From Dyadobacter sp. CY343 (GTDB lineage Bacteria > Bacteroidota > Bacteroidia > Cytophagales > Spirosomataceae), in assembly GCF_021390335.1 (NCBI RefSeq), contig NZ_JAJUXK010000005.1, positions 310,001 through 374,000 of the forward strand: a stretch of 64,000 nucleotides of DNA, read 5' to 3'. The number at the start of each line of letters is the position of its first letter. Position 1 is the first letter of the stretch. Of this stretch, positions 7,874-18,100 are shown in pieces. Both the position numbers and the translations under genes were made by a program. The notes beneath the pieces were generated by a model that worked only from the letters and a program-made list of their open reading frames with translations, ran no database searches and had not been told where the DNA came from.

Positions 7874-9604
7874 ATGAATAGAAATACTTTGCTGTTCTGC
7901 TTGCTAGCGCTTTGCCGAATGTCCCTCTATCAGACGGTTTACGCACAGAATAATTCCAAAACGGCTTACCAGCGTCTTTTTCAAACCCAGCAGGATTACA
8001 AAGCGGCGTTGCTTGCAGGCGATTCGGCGCAGATTGCGGAAGTATGTTATCTGCTTGGCAAGCGGTTTATGGGGATAGACAATTATGCCAAAGCCCAGCA
8101 GTGGCTGCTCAAATCGCTGGGTTTGCGGAAGCCGTACGGACCGTCAGAGGATATTGGCAAGATATATCTCCGGCTTTCGGAAACGCAGCATGAACTGCAC
8201 AATCTCTCCACGTCAAAAAAGTACGCGCAGCTTGCGCATTCCAACTTTGTAGCGGCCAAATCTCAAAAAGGACTGGCCGCGAGCAATCGTGCGCTCGGCG
8301 ACCTGGAAAGGCTGACTTCACACGAGAATGCTGATCCTGCAAAGTCGCTGGACAGCTCGGCACGCAGTTTCGGGCGGTCGCTGGCTATTTCCAGATCACT
8401 CGGGGATTCGGTCGATATGGCGATCACTTACGAGTCGATGGGACATTTGTATATCTTAAAGAAGGATGTTCCGACCAGTCTGGACTATTACAACAATGCG
8501 GCCAATATTTACCGACAAAAAGGCATGATCTATAACGTAGCGGCACTGTCGGAACGGGTTGCGCGGAATATGCTGATGATGGATAATTTGCCGGAAGCTA
8601 AAAAATGGCTGGACCGCGCGCTTGTGGCCGACGGTGGAAATAAACGGAATAGCAAAGACGAGGAGTTGCTACTGGGCACCCAGGCGCTTTATTTCGAAAA
8701 AATAAATGACTGGAAAACAGCATTTAAATACAACAGCGAAGTGCTCGCCCTCAAAACCCGGAACCTCAATGAAACGCAGCAGGAATCGATCACGAATATT
8801 AATCTGGCCTACGAAAATGAGCTGAACCTCGCTGAAATGGCGGCGCAGAAGAAGCAGCATATTTTACAGAAAAGACTGACAAATACGCTATTGATACTGT
8901 TCTCATTTACCGGAATTGCCTGCTTTCTGTTTTATCTGCTTTTTGTCAAATACCGCAAAACGAGCAGGGAAAACGCGATGCTGGTGAAGGAACAGAATCA
9001 CCGTACCAAAAACAATCTGCAATCGGTTTCCGACCTGCTTAGCCTCCAAATGTACAACATGTCCGATCCTGAGGCGATTGAGGCAATGGAAGAAAGCTTG
9101 CTGCGCGTCCAGGCTATGACGCTCGTTCACCGCAGTCTGTACCAACGTGAGGAGCTGGTTTACATTGGCTTAAATCAATATATTCCCGACCTGATCAATA
9201 TGGTATTGCAGTCGTACCGGCGCGAAAATGTGCGCACTTTCTATGCGATCGACCCGGTGCTGCTCCACACAGATCACGCGATCTCGCTGGGCCTTTTTGT
9301 GAATGAACTAACGACCAATTCCTGCAAATATGCTTTTGCCAGCCACACTTCACCGGAGCTGCATGTCAGCTGCCGGATGGAAAATGAGGAAATGATATTT
9401 ACGTTCCGCGATAATGGCGCAGGCATATCTCCGGAATTGACACAAAACAAGGGTTTCGGCCTCAAACTGATCCATATCCTGGCCGAGCGGTTGAAAGGGA
9501 AGATCGACATTCTAAACCGTGATGGATTTACATTTTCACTTTCATTTAAAGCGGAAATCAAACCGGCAGCGGCCCATTTTACAGACAGGCTCAAAGTATC
9601 TTAA
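7874..9604 (+). CDS. TPR-containing sensor histidine kinase (HisKA_2/HWE type)
   Basis: 576 residues. A signal peptide (LLFCLLALCRMSLYQTVYAQ) is followed by a periplasmic TPR-like helical region (about 30-330; the repeat NAKAQQWLLKSLGLRKPYG is typical). One membrane span (TLLILFSFTGIACFLFYLLF, about 338-357) leads to a cytoplasmic kinase whose phospho-acceptor His lies in EQNHRTKNNLQSVSDLLSLQ (about residue 375). The HATPase motifs are FVNELTTNSCKYAF and FRDNGAGISPE. The next gene is a LytTR regulator only 6 nt downstream, so the two form a two-component pair. TPR kinases of this group sense envelope or protein-partner cues; the cue here is not identifiable. Confidence 0.95.
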   Translation: MNRNTLLFCLLALCRMSLYQTVYAQNNSKTAYQRLFQTQQDYKAALLAGDSAQIAEVCYLLGKRFMGIDNYAKAQQWLLKSLGLRKPYGPSEDIGKIYLRLSETQHELHNLSTSKKYAQLAHSNFVAAKSQKGLAASNRALGDLERLTSHENADPAKSLDSSARSFGRSLAISRSLGDSVDMAITYESMGHLYILKKDVPTSLDYYNNAANIYRQKGMIYNVAALSERVARNMLMMDNLPEAKKWLDRALVADGGNKRNSKDEELLLGTQALYFEKINDWKTAFKYNSEVLALKTRNLNETQQESITNINLAYENELNLAEMAAQKKQHILQKRLTNTLLILFSFTGIACFLFYLLFVKYRKTSRENAMLVKEQNHRTKNNLQSVSDLLSLQMYNMSDPEAIEAMEESLLRVQAMTLVHRSLYQREELVYIGLNQYIPDLINMVLQSYRRENVRTFYAIDPVLLHTDHAISLGLFVNELTTNSCKYAFASHTSPELHVSCRMENEEMIFTFRDNGAGISPELTQNKGFGLKLIHILAERLKGKIDILNRDGFTFSLSFKAEIKPAAAHFTDRLKVS

Positions 9605-9610
9605 CAAGTA

Positions 9611-10381
9611 ATGGAATCCGGCAAAAATATTCTCATCGTAGAAAATGACCCGCTACTGGCTGCCAGCATGGTATTGGGTCTGGAAAAGGAAGGATTTACG
9701 ATTGCCGGGACAGCCGCGACGCTGACTGCGGCTACGGATCTGATGCGGAGAAAACCGGTCGACCTGGCTGTGATCGATATTCAGCTCGACGGGCCCGAGG
9801 ATGGTGTCGCTACTGCTTTGGAACTGAACAGGATCAGGTGGGTCCCGATCATTTATATTACCGGCAATACCCCACTGGAAGTGAAAGAGAGGCTGAGAAA
9901 GACTTTTCCGGCTGCATTTCTGGAAAAGCCGCTGCGTATGCGTGAGCTGTCTGTACAAATTGATCTGGCTTTGAATAACTTCCATTCAGGCAACATTTTC
10001 GGCACGCAGCCGGTGAAATCGGATCATATTTTCCTCCCTTCCAATCAGGGGTATATTGGAGTTAAATTGAAGGAGATCCTGTATATTAAGGCTGATAGGG
10101 TACATTCGCAACTTTATCTGAGCCCTCAGGAATTTGAGCGGCTTTTTCCAGGAAAGAAATACAATCTTGTTTTAATTACGATCAACAAAGGGGCTATTCT
10201 GCCCAAACTTCCGTCGTTTTTCTACCAGCTCACGCGCTCATTTGTGATCAACCTGAACGAAATATACCGTTTCGACGCGTCCAGGTTATTTATCCAAAAT
10301 AAAGAAATACCTATTCCGGAAGGCAAAAGAAAAGAGCTGATGAATATCCTGCTGGTGGTAAAAAATCAAAAAGTATCGTGA
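9611..10381 (+). CDS. LytTR-family response regulator
   Basis: 256 residues. The receiver (about 1-125) has the acidic pair ENDPLL, the phospho-acceptor Asp in VIDIQLDGPEDG (about residue 55) and the conserved Lys in FLEKPLRM. The C-terminal LytTR DNA-binding domain (about 150-250) shows YIKADRVHSQLYL and LTRSFVINLNEIYRFD. It starts 6 nt after the kinase gene and is its cognate regulator. Likely targets include its own promoter, where a spaced direct repeat occurs at 7776-7805. The adjacent heparinase-like gene is a further candidate target, by position only. Confidence 0.95.
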   Translation: MESGKNILIVENDPLLAASMVLGLEKEGFTIAGTAATLTAATDLMRRKPVDLAVIDIQLDGPEDGVATALELNRIRWVPIIYITGNTPLEVKERLRKTFPAAFLEKPLRMRELSVQIDLALNNFHSGNIFGTQPVKSDHIFLPSNQGYIGVKLKEILYIKADRVHSQLYLSPQEFERLFPGKKYNLVLITINKGAILPKLPSFFYQLTRSFVINLNEIYRFDASRLFIQNKEIPIPEGKRKELMNILLVVKNQKVS

Positions 10382-10390
10382 GTATTTGTA

Positions 10391-10430
10391 AAGGAAATCG
10401 CGTCTAAACGGCTGACAATTAGATTTCCTT
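10391..10430. promoter_or_regulatory. Inverted repeat between LytTR regulator and heparinase-like gene
   Basis: Perfect 9-bp arms AAGGAAATC (10391-10399) and GATTTCCTT (10422-10430) are separated by 22 nt, directly after the regulator stop codon. The T-run is too short for a clear terminator. It may be a weak terminator/attenuator or an operator 38 nt before the next gene. Confidence 0.5.
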
Positions 10431-10468
10431 GCTTAATATTACTGTCACACTAATGGAATCCTCCGGCA

Positions 10469-12331
10469 ATGAGACAAATCGTTATACTTTTTTTGGCTTT
10501 GCTGACTTTTCTGGCGTGCCGGGGGCAGCGCGAGCCGAATCCCGGCGAAGGAAAACCGGTTACAATGCATCCCAGGCTGCTTTTGCTCGAAGGCGAGGAG
10601 CAGCAGATTCTGGCTCAAATCCAGAAGTACCCCGAATGGAATACACTTCATCAGGAAATTATCACTGAATGCAACAGGATGCTCGCCCTGCCTCCGGTAG
10701 AGCGGGTACTGACCGGAAAAAGGCTGCTGGATCAGTCACGGGAGTGTTTGCGGCGCGTTTTTCAATTATCCTACGCCTATCGTACCACTAAAAACGAGCA
10801 GTATCTCCGCCGGGCGGAAAAGGAAATGCTGGCCGTAGCTGCATTCCAGGACTGGAACCCGACCCACTTTCTGGACGTAGCCGAAATGACAATGGCCATC
10901 GCGATCGGTTATGACTGGCTCTATGCCGGACTTTCGGCGGATTCGAGAACCAGGATTGCAGAGGCAATATTGAAAAAAGGCATCGAACCTTCGTTCGATG
11001 ACAGATATAATGATTTTTTGACGCAGGAACACAACTGGAACCAGGTCTGCAATGCAGGGATCGCATTTGGCGCGCTGGCGATCGGAGCGGATCATCCAGA
11101 AATTGAATCGAAAGTAATAGAACGCGCTGTGGCTTCAATACCGAAAGCAATGCGGCCGTCTTACGAACCCGACGGCGCTTATCCCGAGGGATTCAGCTAT
11201 TGGGAATATGGAACGAGCTTTAATGTGCTGTTTATTAGTGCAATAGAAAAAGCGCTGGGCAAAGATTTCGGCCTTTCGCAAACGCCGGGATTTCTGAAAA
11301 CGGCCGGCTTTCTGCAAAATATGATCGGTCCTACCGGCCTCGCGCACAACTGGGGCGACAGCGGATTGAACGATGGATTGAGTCCTGCCATGTTCTGGTT
11401 TGCTGAAAAAAACAAAGATCCTTCTCTACTCTGGACACAGAAAAAAAGGCTTTCTCAAAGGATAGGTAACAACGTCCATAACCGCATTTTGCCAGCTCTC
11501 CTGATTTGGGGTGCAAAAACAAGTCTGGACGCAATTAGTCCACCTGCGAAAAGGCAGTGGATCGGGCAGGGACCTTCGCCGGTGGCACTTATGCGCAGCT
11601 CATGGACAGATCCGAATGCGATTTTTGTGGGATTAAAAACAGGTTCTCCGGCTGTCAACCACGCACACATGGATATCGGCTCGTTCGTGATCGACGCGCA
11701 GGGTGAGCGGTGGGCGATGGATTTTGGCATGCAGGACTATAATTCGCTGGAACAAAAAGGGGTAGATCTCTGGAACAGGGCGCAGAATTCTGAGCGCTGG
11801 GAAGTATTCAGGTTGAACAATTTTGCACATAATACCTTGTCTTTCAACGGACAGCTTATGAATGCAGCCGGCTTCGCGAAGATTGATTCGTGGCTGGACT
11901 CTCCGTCACAACTGGCGGCGATCACCGACCTTTCCGATATGTATGCCGGGCAAATTAATAGTGCCAAACGCGGGATTGCGATTCGAGACGATAAGTGGGT
12001 GGTGGTAAGGGATGAGGTGCAAACCGGGGATAAGCCAGCCAGAATGCGCTGGAACCTGCTGACCGTCGCGAACGTGAAAATTATAGACGACAAAACGGTA
12101 GAGTTGACGCAGAAAGGAAAAACAATGCTGCTTGTGTTTCAGACGAATGCGAAGATCGAGATCAAAACGTGGTCGACGACGCCGCCGAATGATTATGACG
12201 CGCCCAATCCCAACACCACGTTTGTTGGCTTCGAGGTAACCCTGCCTGCAAATTCTTTCGAAATGTTCAATGCTATTTTTTCGCCTTCTGGGGCGCTTCC
12301 GCAGGTCAATCCGCTTGTTGACTGGAAATGA
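10469..12331 (+). CDS. Heparinase II/III-like lipoprotein
   Basis: 620 residues. The signal peptide ends at lipobox FLAC (Cys about 17), predicting an envelope lipoprotein. An alpha-helical toroid domain (about 40-350) shows YDWLYAGLS and TQEHNWNQVCNAGIAFGAL, typical of polysaccharide lyases with an (alpha/alpha) toroid. The C-terminal beta domain starts with the heparinase II/III signature VNHAHMDIGSFVIDAQGERW and AMDFGMQDY. Such enzymes cleave acidic polysaccharides by beta-elimination; the exact glycan is not readable. It follows the LytTR regulator by 87 nt and may be under its control. No sulfatase or SusCD genes sit next to it. Confidence 0.9.
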   Translation: MRQIVILFLALLTFLACRGQREPNPGEGKPVTMHPRLLLLEGEEQQILAQIQKYPEWNTLHQEIITECNRMLALPPVERVLTGKRLLDQSRECLRRVFQLSYAYRTTKNEQYLRRAEKEMLAVAAFQDWNPTHFLDVAEMTMAIAIGYDWLYAGLSADSRTRIAEAILKKGIEPSFDDRYNDFLTQEHNWNQVCNAGIAFGALAIGADHPEIESKVIERAVASIPKAMRPSYEPDGAYPEGFSYWEYGTSFNVLFISAIEKALGKDFGLSQTPGFLKTAGFLQNMIGPTGLAHNWGDSGLNDGLSPAMFWFAEKNKDPSLLWTQKKRLSQRIGNNVHNRILPALLIWGAKTSLDAISPPAKRQWIGQGPSPVALMRSSWTDPNAIFVGLKTGSPAVNHAHMDIGSFVIDAQGERWAMDFGMQDYNSLEQKGVDLWNRAQNSERWEVFRLNNFAHNTLSFNGQLMNAAGFAKIDSWLDSPSQLAAITDLSDMYAGQINSAKRGIAIRDDKWVVVRDEVQTGDKPARMRWNLLTVANVKIIDDKTVELTQKGKTMLLVFQTNAKIEIKTWSTTPPNDYDAPNPNTTFVGFEVTLPANSFEMFNAIFSPSGALPQVNPLVDWK

Positions 12332-12434
12332 GGTCCTGAGCTGTCGCGTATTGCCCTGCTATTTGTCGTAATTGGCCACTTAGGGTTGTGATTTGAATGG
12401 GTTAATTTGCATTGCAACTAAACCGTACTTCACT

Positions 12435-12932
12435 ATGCTTTCAGAACCAATCTCCGGTTACCGAAATGAGCGGCATTACCTAGCTATTGCCAAGACTGTT
12501 CACATGCACGATATTCCTGATACGCTCCCTCCATTGATCCCGGTGGTAAAGCAATGGATGCAGGAAAGGGGTATTGAAGCTGCGGGGCCGGATTTCTTCT
12601 TATACAAATCAATGAACGACCGGGGCGAGCTGGATTGCGAAGCCGGGTTTTCTGTTGGTCACGCAGTCGGGGGCGACGATCTTGTGATTGCGGGCAGTTT
12701 TCCGGCGGGTAATTACGGGAGTCTCGTTTATACCGGGGATTTCAAAGATATGATGCAGGCACACGTTGCGCTGGAAACCTGGATCAAAGCGCAGGGACTT
12801 ATTGAAAAAAAGGTTGAGGCTGACGGCCGCACGGAATGGGGCGGGCGCACAGAATTTTATCTCGTCGATCCTGATTTTGAGCCGAATCCGGATAAGTGGC
12901 AGACAGAAATCGTTTTTCAGTTGGAAGACTGA
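12435..12932 (+). CDS. GyrI-like/AraC effector-binding domain protein
   Basis: 165 residues from the ATG at 12435. An in-frame ATG at 12393 would add 14 residues that look non-native. The sequence fits the stand-alone GyrI-like small-molecule binding domain: RNERHYLAIAKTVHMHDI at the start, IAGSFPAGNYGSLVYTGDF in the middle and TEFYLVDPDFEPNPDKWQTE at the end, the last being the usual closing strand with the conserved acidic residue. No DNA-binding domain is attached. Members bind hydrophobic or cationic small molecules, or act as small hydrolases. It stands alone between the heparinase-like gene and a convergent membrane protein. Confidence 0.85.
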   Translation: MLSEPISGYRNERHYLAIAKTVHMHDIPDTLPPLIPVVKQWMQERGIEAAGPDFFLYKSMNDRGELDCEAGFSVGHAVGGDDLVIAGSFPAGNYGSLVYTGDFKDMMQAHVALETWIKAQGLIEKKVEADGRTEWGGRTEFYLVDPDFEPNPDKWQTEIVFQLED

Positions 12933-12954
12933 TCTCTGTCTGCCGGCATGTGTC

Positions 12955-13848
12955 TTAGTGGGCTGCGTCCGCGGGTTTTTTCTTGAAAAACAGTTTTTTG
13001 AAACCCGTAAAAACCAAAAATGCAATCAGTCCCGCCACCAGTCCGGCAATGAATTCTTTGACTATAGACGGCAGATTTGGGAAAAGGTGGTGCAACTGTT
13101 CGATATTATGGACAAATATGCCGCCTGCAACCAATATAAGTGCTACCGTACCCACAGCACCGAGCACCTTGATCATAACCGGAAGTGCCTTTACCAGCAT
13201 GTGGCCGACTTTTGACAGGAAACCTTTGCCGTTCGATCTTTTGATCAGTTTGTAACCCGCATCGTCTGATCTCACGATTAGTGCCACAATCCCGTAAACG
13301 CCAACTGTTGCCAGCAACGCTACTGCCGAAACGGTCAATATCTGTATGGGGAGGTTTTCGGCTGCGACGCTGCCTAGCGCGATAATGACGATCTCTATGG
13401 AGAGAATAAAGTCCGTGGTCACTGCGGATTTGACTTTTGTCTTTTCGTTTTCGGCGGCTGTGGCAGCACTTTGCTGTTCGATCACTTCCACTGCGGAATG
13501 CTCTTCTTTGGGATGAGGGAAAACATATTCGATGATTTTTTCAACTCCTTCATAAGCCAGATAAAGCCCCCCAAGAAGCAATATGTATGTGATCGCCGCC
13601 GGCAGGAATGCATTGAGCAGCAGCGCAACGGGAACGATGATGAGCTTGTTAAGGAAAGAACCTTTGGTGATAGCCCACAAAACAGGTAATTCCCTTTCGG
13701 ATAGAAAACCGGTTGCTTTTTCTGCATTCACGGCCAGGTCGTCCCCGAGAATACCGGCCGTTTTACGCGTTGCTACTTTGGTTGCCAGCGCAACGTCGTC
13801 CATTAGAAAAGCGATATCATCTAAAATCGCAAAAAATCCTGATGCCAT
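12955..13848 (-). CDS. DUF808 (YedI-type) inner membrane protein
   Basis: 297 residues. The opening ASGFFAILDDIAFLMDDVAL is the hallmark of the DUF808 family, followed by ATRKTAGILGDDLAVNAEKA. Several membrane helices are visible: LLLNAFLPAAITYILLLGGLY, FILSIEIVIIALG, LTVSAVALLATVGVYGIVAL, LGAVGTVALILVAGGIFV and FIAGLVAGLIAFLVFTGFKKLF. Function of the family is not established. It is convergent with the GyrI-like gene (22 nt apart) and divergent from the OmpR-type regulator across 246 nt. Confidence 0.92.
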   Translation of the reverse strand: MASGFFAILDDIAFLMDDVALATKVATRKTAGILGDDLAVNAEKATGFLSERELPVLWAITKGSFLNKLIIVPVALLLNAFLPAAITYILLLGGLYLAYEGVEKIIEYVFPHPKEEHSAVEVIEQQSAATAAENEKTKVKSAVTTDFILSIEIVIIALGSVAAENLPIQILTVSAVALLATVGVYGIVALIVRSDDAGYKLIKRSNGKGFLSKVGHMLVKALPVMIKVLGAVGTVALILVAGGIFVHNIEQLHHLFPNLPSIVKEFIAGLVAGLIAFLVFTGFKKLFFKKKPADAAH

Positions 13849-14046
13849 GTTATGTTTTAATTACCAGAAAATCGTATAAAAAACCGATCCAGTGCCTGCG
13901 TTTGGGGCATTTGAGTGCCTGTTTCGGGTACGAAGGTAGTAAACCGATTGTTTACTTGCGCCTTTACGGAAACCGGTAATTGATCCAATATTTATACCAC
14001 TGGATAAGAACTTGGTAAAAGCCGCAGCCTTCGGCTATATTGTCTT

Positions 14047-14054
14047 TAGATTTG
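14047..14054 (+). promoter_or_regulatory. Bacteroidota-type -7 element before OmpR regulator gene
   Basis: TAGATTTG fits TAnnTTTG exactly and lies 40 nt upstream of the regulator start codon. No convincing TTG was found at the -33 position. Confidence 0.4.
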
Positions 14055-14094
14055 CGCCTTTAATTTCTGCCCATTTGCACTTAAAGCCAACATA

Positions 14095-14796
14095 ATGGAA
14101 ACGCCACACCTGCTATTGATCGACGATGAGGTCCAGTATAGCGAACTGACCAAGGAATACCTCGAAATGAAAGGCTGCAAGGTTATGCTCAAGCATGACG
14201 GACAGGCCGGGCTCGACGCTTTTAAACTGCATTCGTTTGACTTGTGCGTACTTGATATCAAGATGCCGAAGAAAGACGGGTTCACGCTGGCCGGGGAGAT
14301 CAAGGAGATCAAAGAAACAACACCTATTATTTTCCTGACGGGTCAGTCGCTGAAAGAAGACAAGATCAAAGGGCTGACGATCGGCGCCGATGATTATCTG
14401 ACCAAACCGTTTAGTATGGAGGAATTATATCTACGGATACGCGCCATTCTTAAAAGGGTGAAAGTGCAGGAAAAGACCATTGCGATCGATCAGTATCAAT
14501 GGGGGCTGTCAAAATTTGAGCCTGAACTTCGCGAACTGACCGTGACCGGCGAGAAGATCAAGCTTACTTCCATAGAATCGAAACTGCTCAAAATGTTCTG
14601 CGAGCATCAAAACAAAGTGCTCACCCGCGACGCCGCGATGATGGGGATATGGGGCGACGAGGAGCATTACCGGGGATATAGTCTGAACGTGTACGTGAGC
14701 AAGCTGCGCAAGTTTTTAAAGCCGGATCCGTCTGTCGAAATCCTCAATTTGCACGGGGAAGGTTATAAGCTCATTTACAAACGAAGCGATAGCTGA
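14095..14796 (+). CDS. OmpR/PhoB-family response regulator
   Basis: 233 residues. The receiver (about 1-118) has LLIDDEVQYS, phospho-acceptor Asp in LCVLDIKMPKKDG (about 53) and Lys in DDYLTKPFSMEEL. The C-terminal winged helix (about 135-230) shows KIKLTSIESKLLKMFCEHQ, YSLNVYVSKLRKFLKPD and LHGEGYKLIY. Its last base is shared with the first base of the Hpt gene ATG. Its partner kinase is probably the large hybrid kinase on the opposite strand, with the Hpt protein as the relay step. Confidence 0.95.
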   Translation: METPHLLLIDDEVQYSELTKEYLEMKGCKVMLKHDGQAGLDAFKLHSFDLCVLDIKMPKKDGFTLAGEIKEIKETTPIIFLTGQSLKEDKIKGLTIGADDYLTKPFSMEELYLRIRAILKRVKVQEKTIAIDQYQWGLSKFEPELRELTVTGEKIKLTSIESKLLKMFCEHQNKVLTRDAAMMGIWGDEEHYRGYSLNVYVSKLRKFLKPDPSVEILNLHGEGYKLIYKRSDS

Positions 14797-15137
14797 TGAT
14801 AGATCTGGCCCTGTTGAGAAATCTGATGTCGGGCGATGAAAAGCTGGTTCTGCATTTTGTTTCTATATTCAAAACGCAGGTTCCCGGCCAGGTTGAATCA
14901 CTTCCTGGCCTTTGTGGAGACGAGGACTGGGAGGCACTTTCAACCGCACTTCACAGTCTTAAAACGCAGTTCAGTTATGTGGGACTGACTGAGTTTGCCG
15001 GGCAAATGGCCGACATGGAAGAAAGTGTCGATAGTGGTGAAACGGATACAATAGCTTCGCAAATCGCCGCTTTTCAGCAGAAATTCGATATTTTCTGGCA
15101 GGCAGAGTTTTCCGGTGAATCGAATAGCCTGTCTTAG
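14796..15137 (+). CDS. Hpt-domain phosphotransfer protein
   Basis: 113 residues, one Hpt domain. The phospho-acceptor His is in TALHSLKTQFSYVGL (about residue 51), matching the HxLK core of the family. It overlaps the upstream regulator stop codon by one base. Its own last four bases overlap the last four bases of the convergent 1874-residue hybrid kinase gene. The expected role is to carry phosphate from the kinase's C-terminal receiver to the OmpR regulator. Confidence 0.88.
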   Translation: MIDLALLRNLMSGDEKLVLHFVSIFKTQVPGQVESLPGLCGDEDWEALSTALHSLKTQFSYVGLTEFAGQMADMEESVDSGETDTIASQIAAFQQKFDIFWQAEFSGESNSLS

Positions 15138-18100
15138 GAAGTTGGCTCGGTTTGTATCGCGCCTTTCAGCAATTTCCTGATTTTGTATTTCAATTTTTTT
15201 GCTTCAATAGGTTTGGTGATGTAATCGTCCATACCCGCGTCCCGGCACTTTTGCGCCTCGGCCGGGTTTGCATTTGACGTAAAGGCGAGGATGGGGGTAT
15301 GTTTGTCCTTTTCACGCCCGCGGATCGCTCTGGTAGCCTTGTATCCGTCCATAACCGGCATTTTTACGTCCATTAATATAATATCAAAACTGGCTTCGTC
15401 GAGCTTTCTGAGTGCATTCTCGCCATTATCTGCGATCGTCACACGTACATTCTGGATAATTTTTTTCAGGGTTTCTTCCGCCACAACCTGGTTGAACAGA
15501 TTGTCTTCCACCAGCAATATGCTCACATCGGCAAGATTGCTGTCCTCTTCCCCGTCTTCCACATGATCACCGGGGCTGCAAACTTCGAAAGTGAGGTTGA
15601 AGCTGAACCTCGTTCCTTTTCCTAATGTACTGTTCACCTGCATGCTTCCGCCTTGCTCTTCTACCAGCTTTTTGGCGATGAATAAGCCCAATCCTGTTCC
15701 GGATTGTTTGGTATTTAAATCGTCGTCAATACGGGTGAATGTTTCAAAAATGTAGGCCAGCTTATCCTCTGCAATTCCAATCCCGGTATCAATTACTTCA
15801 AATAGTAACTCTTCACTCTCGCGATCTTTGTTCACCACACTTACTTTGATCGACACAAGACCATTATCTGTAAATTTCACTGCATTACCGGCCAGGTTCA
15901 GCAATATTTGGTGCAGCCTGATCGGGTCTCCGATCAGTTGCTGGCTCACATCCTCGTCGACGGTAACTGCCAGTTTCAGTCCTTTTTCCTCTGCTATTAC
16001 TCTCAGAATGTAGCCCAGCCGGTTCATCCGGTCGCGTACCTGAAAGGGTTTATTGACAAATGAAAACTTGCCTGCTTCGATCTTGGAGTAGTCCAGAATA
16101 TCGTTGATGATCGCCAGGAGATTTTCCGAAGAATACCGGATTCCCTTTGCGTACTCGGTTTGCTTCGCGTCGAGCTGCGTGTCGAAAATCAGTTCGGACA
16201 TACCCAAAATCGCCGTCATCGGTGTCCGGATCTCGTGGCTCATATTGGCAAAAAACTGTTCTTTAAATTTCGATTTTTCTTCCACCAGGAGCTTCTGGCG
16301 CTCTATTTCTTCCTTCTGAACCTGGATTTCGGCTGTCCGAACCGCCACTTTCTGTTCCAGTTTTTCATACAGGATCGCATTTTCAATTGACACCGCGATC
16401 TGGCCGGAAAGGAGCTTTAATAGTTGTGTACGCTCGTTGGTGAAAACGGCAGTGGCGAGATTATTTTCAAGATACAATACACCTACCAGCTTCCCCTGGT
16501 TCAGGGCCGGAATGCACAATACCGAGCGAATTTCCCGCTGAATCACAATGGGGTCGTTTTTGAACACATCACTGGCCAGTGCATCGTGGAGCACTACGTC
16601 CGATTTGGTATTGAAAACGTGTTCTATCATGCTCGCCGGAAGTTGATCTGAGTCCGCAAGCCGTATTTTACGTATATCACTCGCTCCGTCAATCACGGAT
16701 CTCCTGGCTTCAATATACAGTTCTCCGCCCCAATCCAGTATAAAGTAGCCAGACTGTGCGCCTGCATTTTCAATGGCAAACTGCATTAGTTTTTCGAGTA
16801 ACCTGCCAAACACAACCTCGCTCGAAATGGCGGTGGACGTTTTCATGAGCGTAGCCAGATCCAGTGTTGATACAATGCTTTCTCCCGCTCCATTCTTGGG
16901 CGAAATAATGGCTGCGTGATCCTGGAAACCCTGCGAAAGTGCAGGGAATTCGGCCAGTAAGTGTCTTTCTTTAATCACACAGCCCCATTCCCGGTAACCG
17001 TCCAATGCCACGCTCAGGTAACTCAGCGCCATTTTAACCTGACCTTTTTCTTGCCAAAATTTACCACAAAGCTCATTAGCCAGCGCAGCTTCATGCAAAT
17101 GCCCGTTTTCGATGCCTGTTTTTATGGCCTTGTCATAGTATGCTACTGCTTGTTGCGTGTTGCCATTTGCAGCAAAAAGCTCCGCCTCCATCAGATAGAA
17201 CCGGTGTTCCAGATTTATAGGGACTTGCCGGGAAAGCTTCCGGATCTTGTCGCGGTGTTTCGCAGCCGTTTTTAGATAGCCATTATTTCCACCTTTTTTG
17301 TAAAGCGCAATATTAAGTAGGCCGAAAAAGAAAGAAAAAAGGGATTCAAATTGACTACCGCGCACATTACCGGCAAATGCGTCCGCATGCCGCGTCAGTG
17401 CCAGCCCTCTTTCCAGTTCGCCCGACAGATAGGCTAATGCTAGTTTGTAAGCAAAACAGACAAACATCCGCGAGTTATTCTTCAAAGCAAAAATCCCCGA
17501 AAACGCTTCGCCTTCGTCAAAATATTCGCCGGTCAGGACAACGGGATCTTCATTTTCGCCGAGCAGATTGGACGCGATCTGGATCAGCGGCTCATTATGA
17601 TGTGATACTGCTCCTTTGGAGAGCGAGCGGGGCAGCTGATTGTAGCGAAGTATTTCGTGCTTAACCCAATGCAGGTTTTTCCCCGAAAGCAATAAATGAA
17701 AGCTGTACGTACTGGACGCGTAGGAACAATATTCCACATCACCCATTTCAATGCCTGTCTGGTACGACACCCGCAGCGGTTCCAGTACCTCGTTGGTATG
17801 CTGCCCCGACGACCTGTTGACGATATTATAGATCAGCAGCGTGCGCGCTCTGGCGGCCGAATTCTCAAACCGGTCAGCCAATTTCAAGGCTACATTCCCA
17901 TAGCGGTAACAAGCGTCGTGGTTGTATTCGATGGCGTTCACAATAGCCCCGTAAGTCGCAAAAGTTATTGCCGATTCGGGTGCAATACCATATTTGAGCG
18001 ACAATTCTACCATTTTCAGCACCATCAAAGGATATAGCTCGGGAATAGCCGAGAAAGAAGCGGCTGTGATATTTTGCAAAAAGCGCATGGCGGCCAATTG

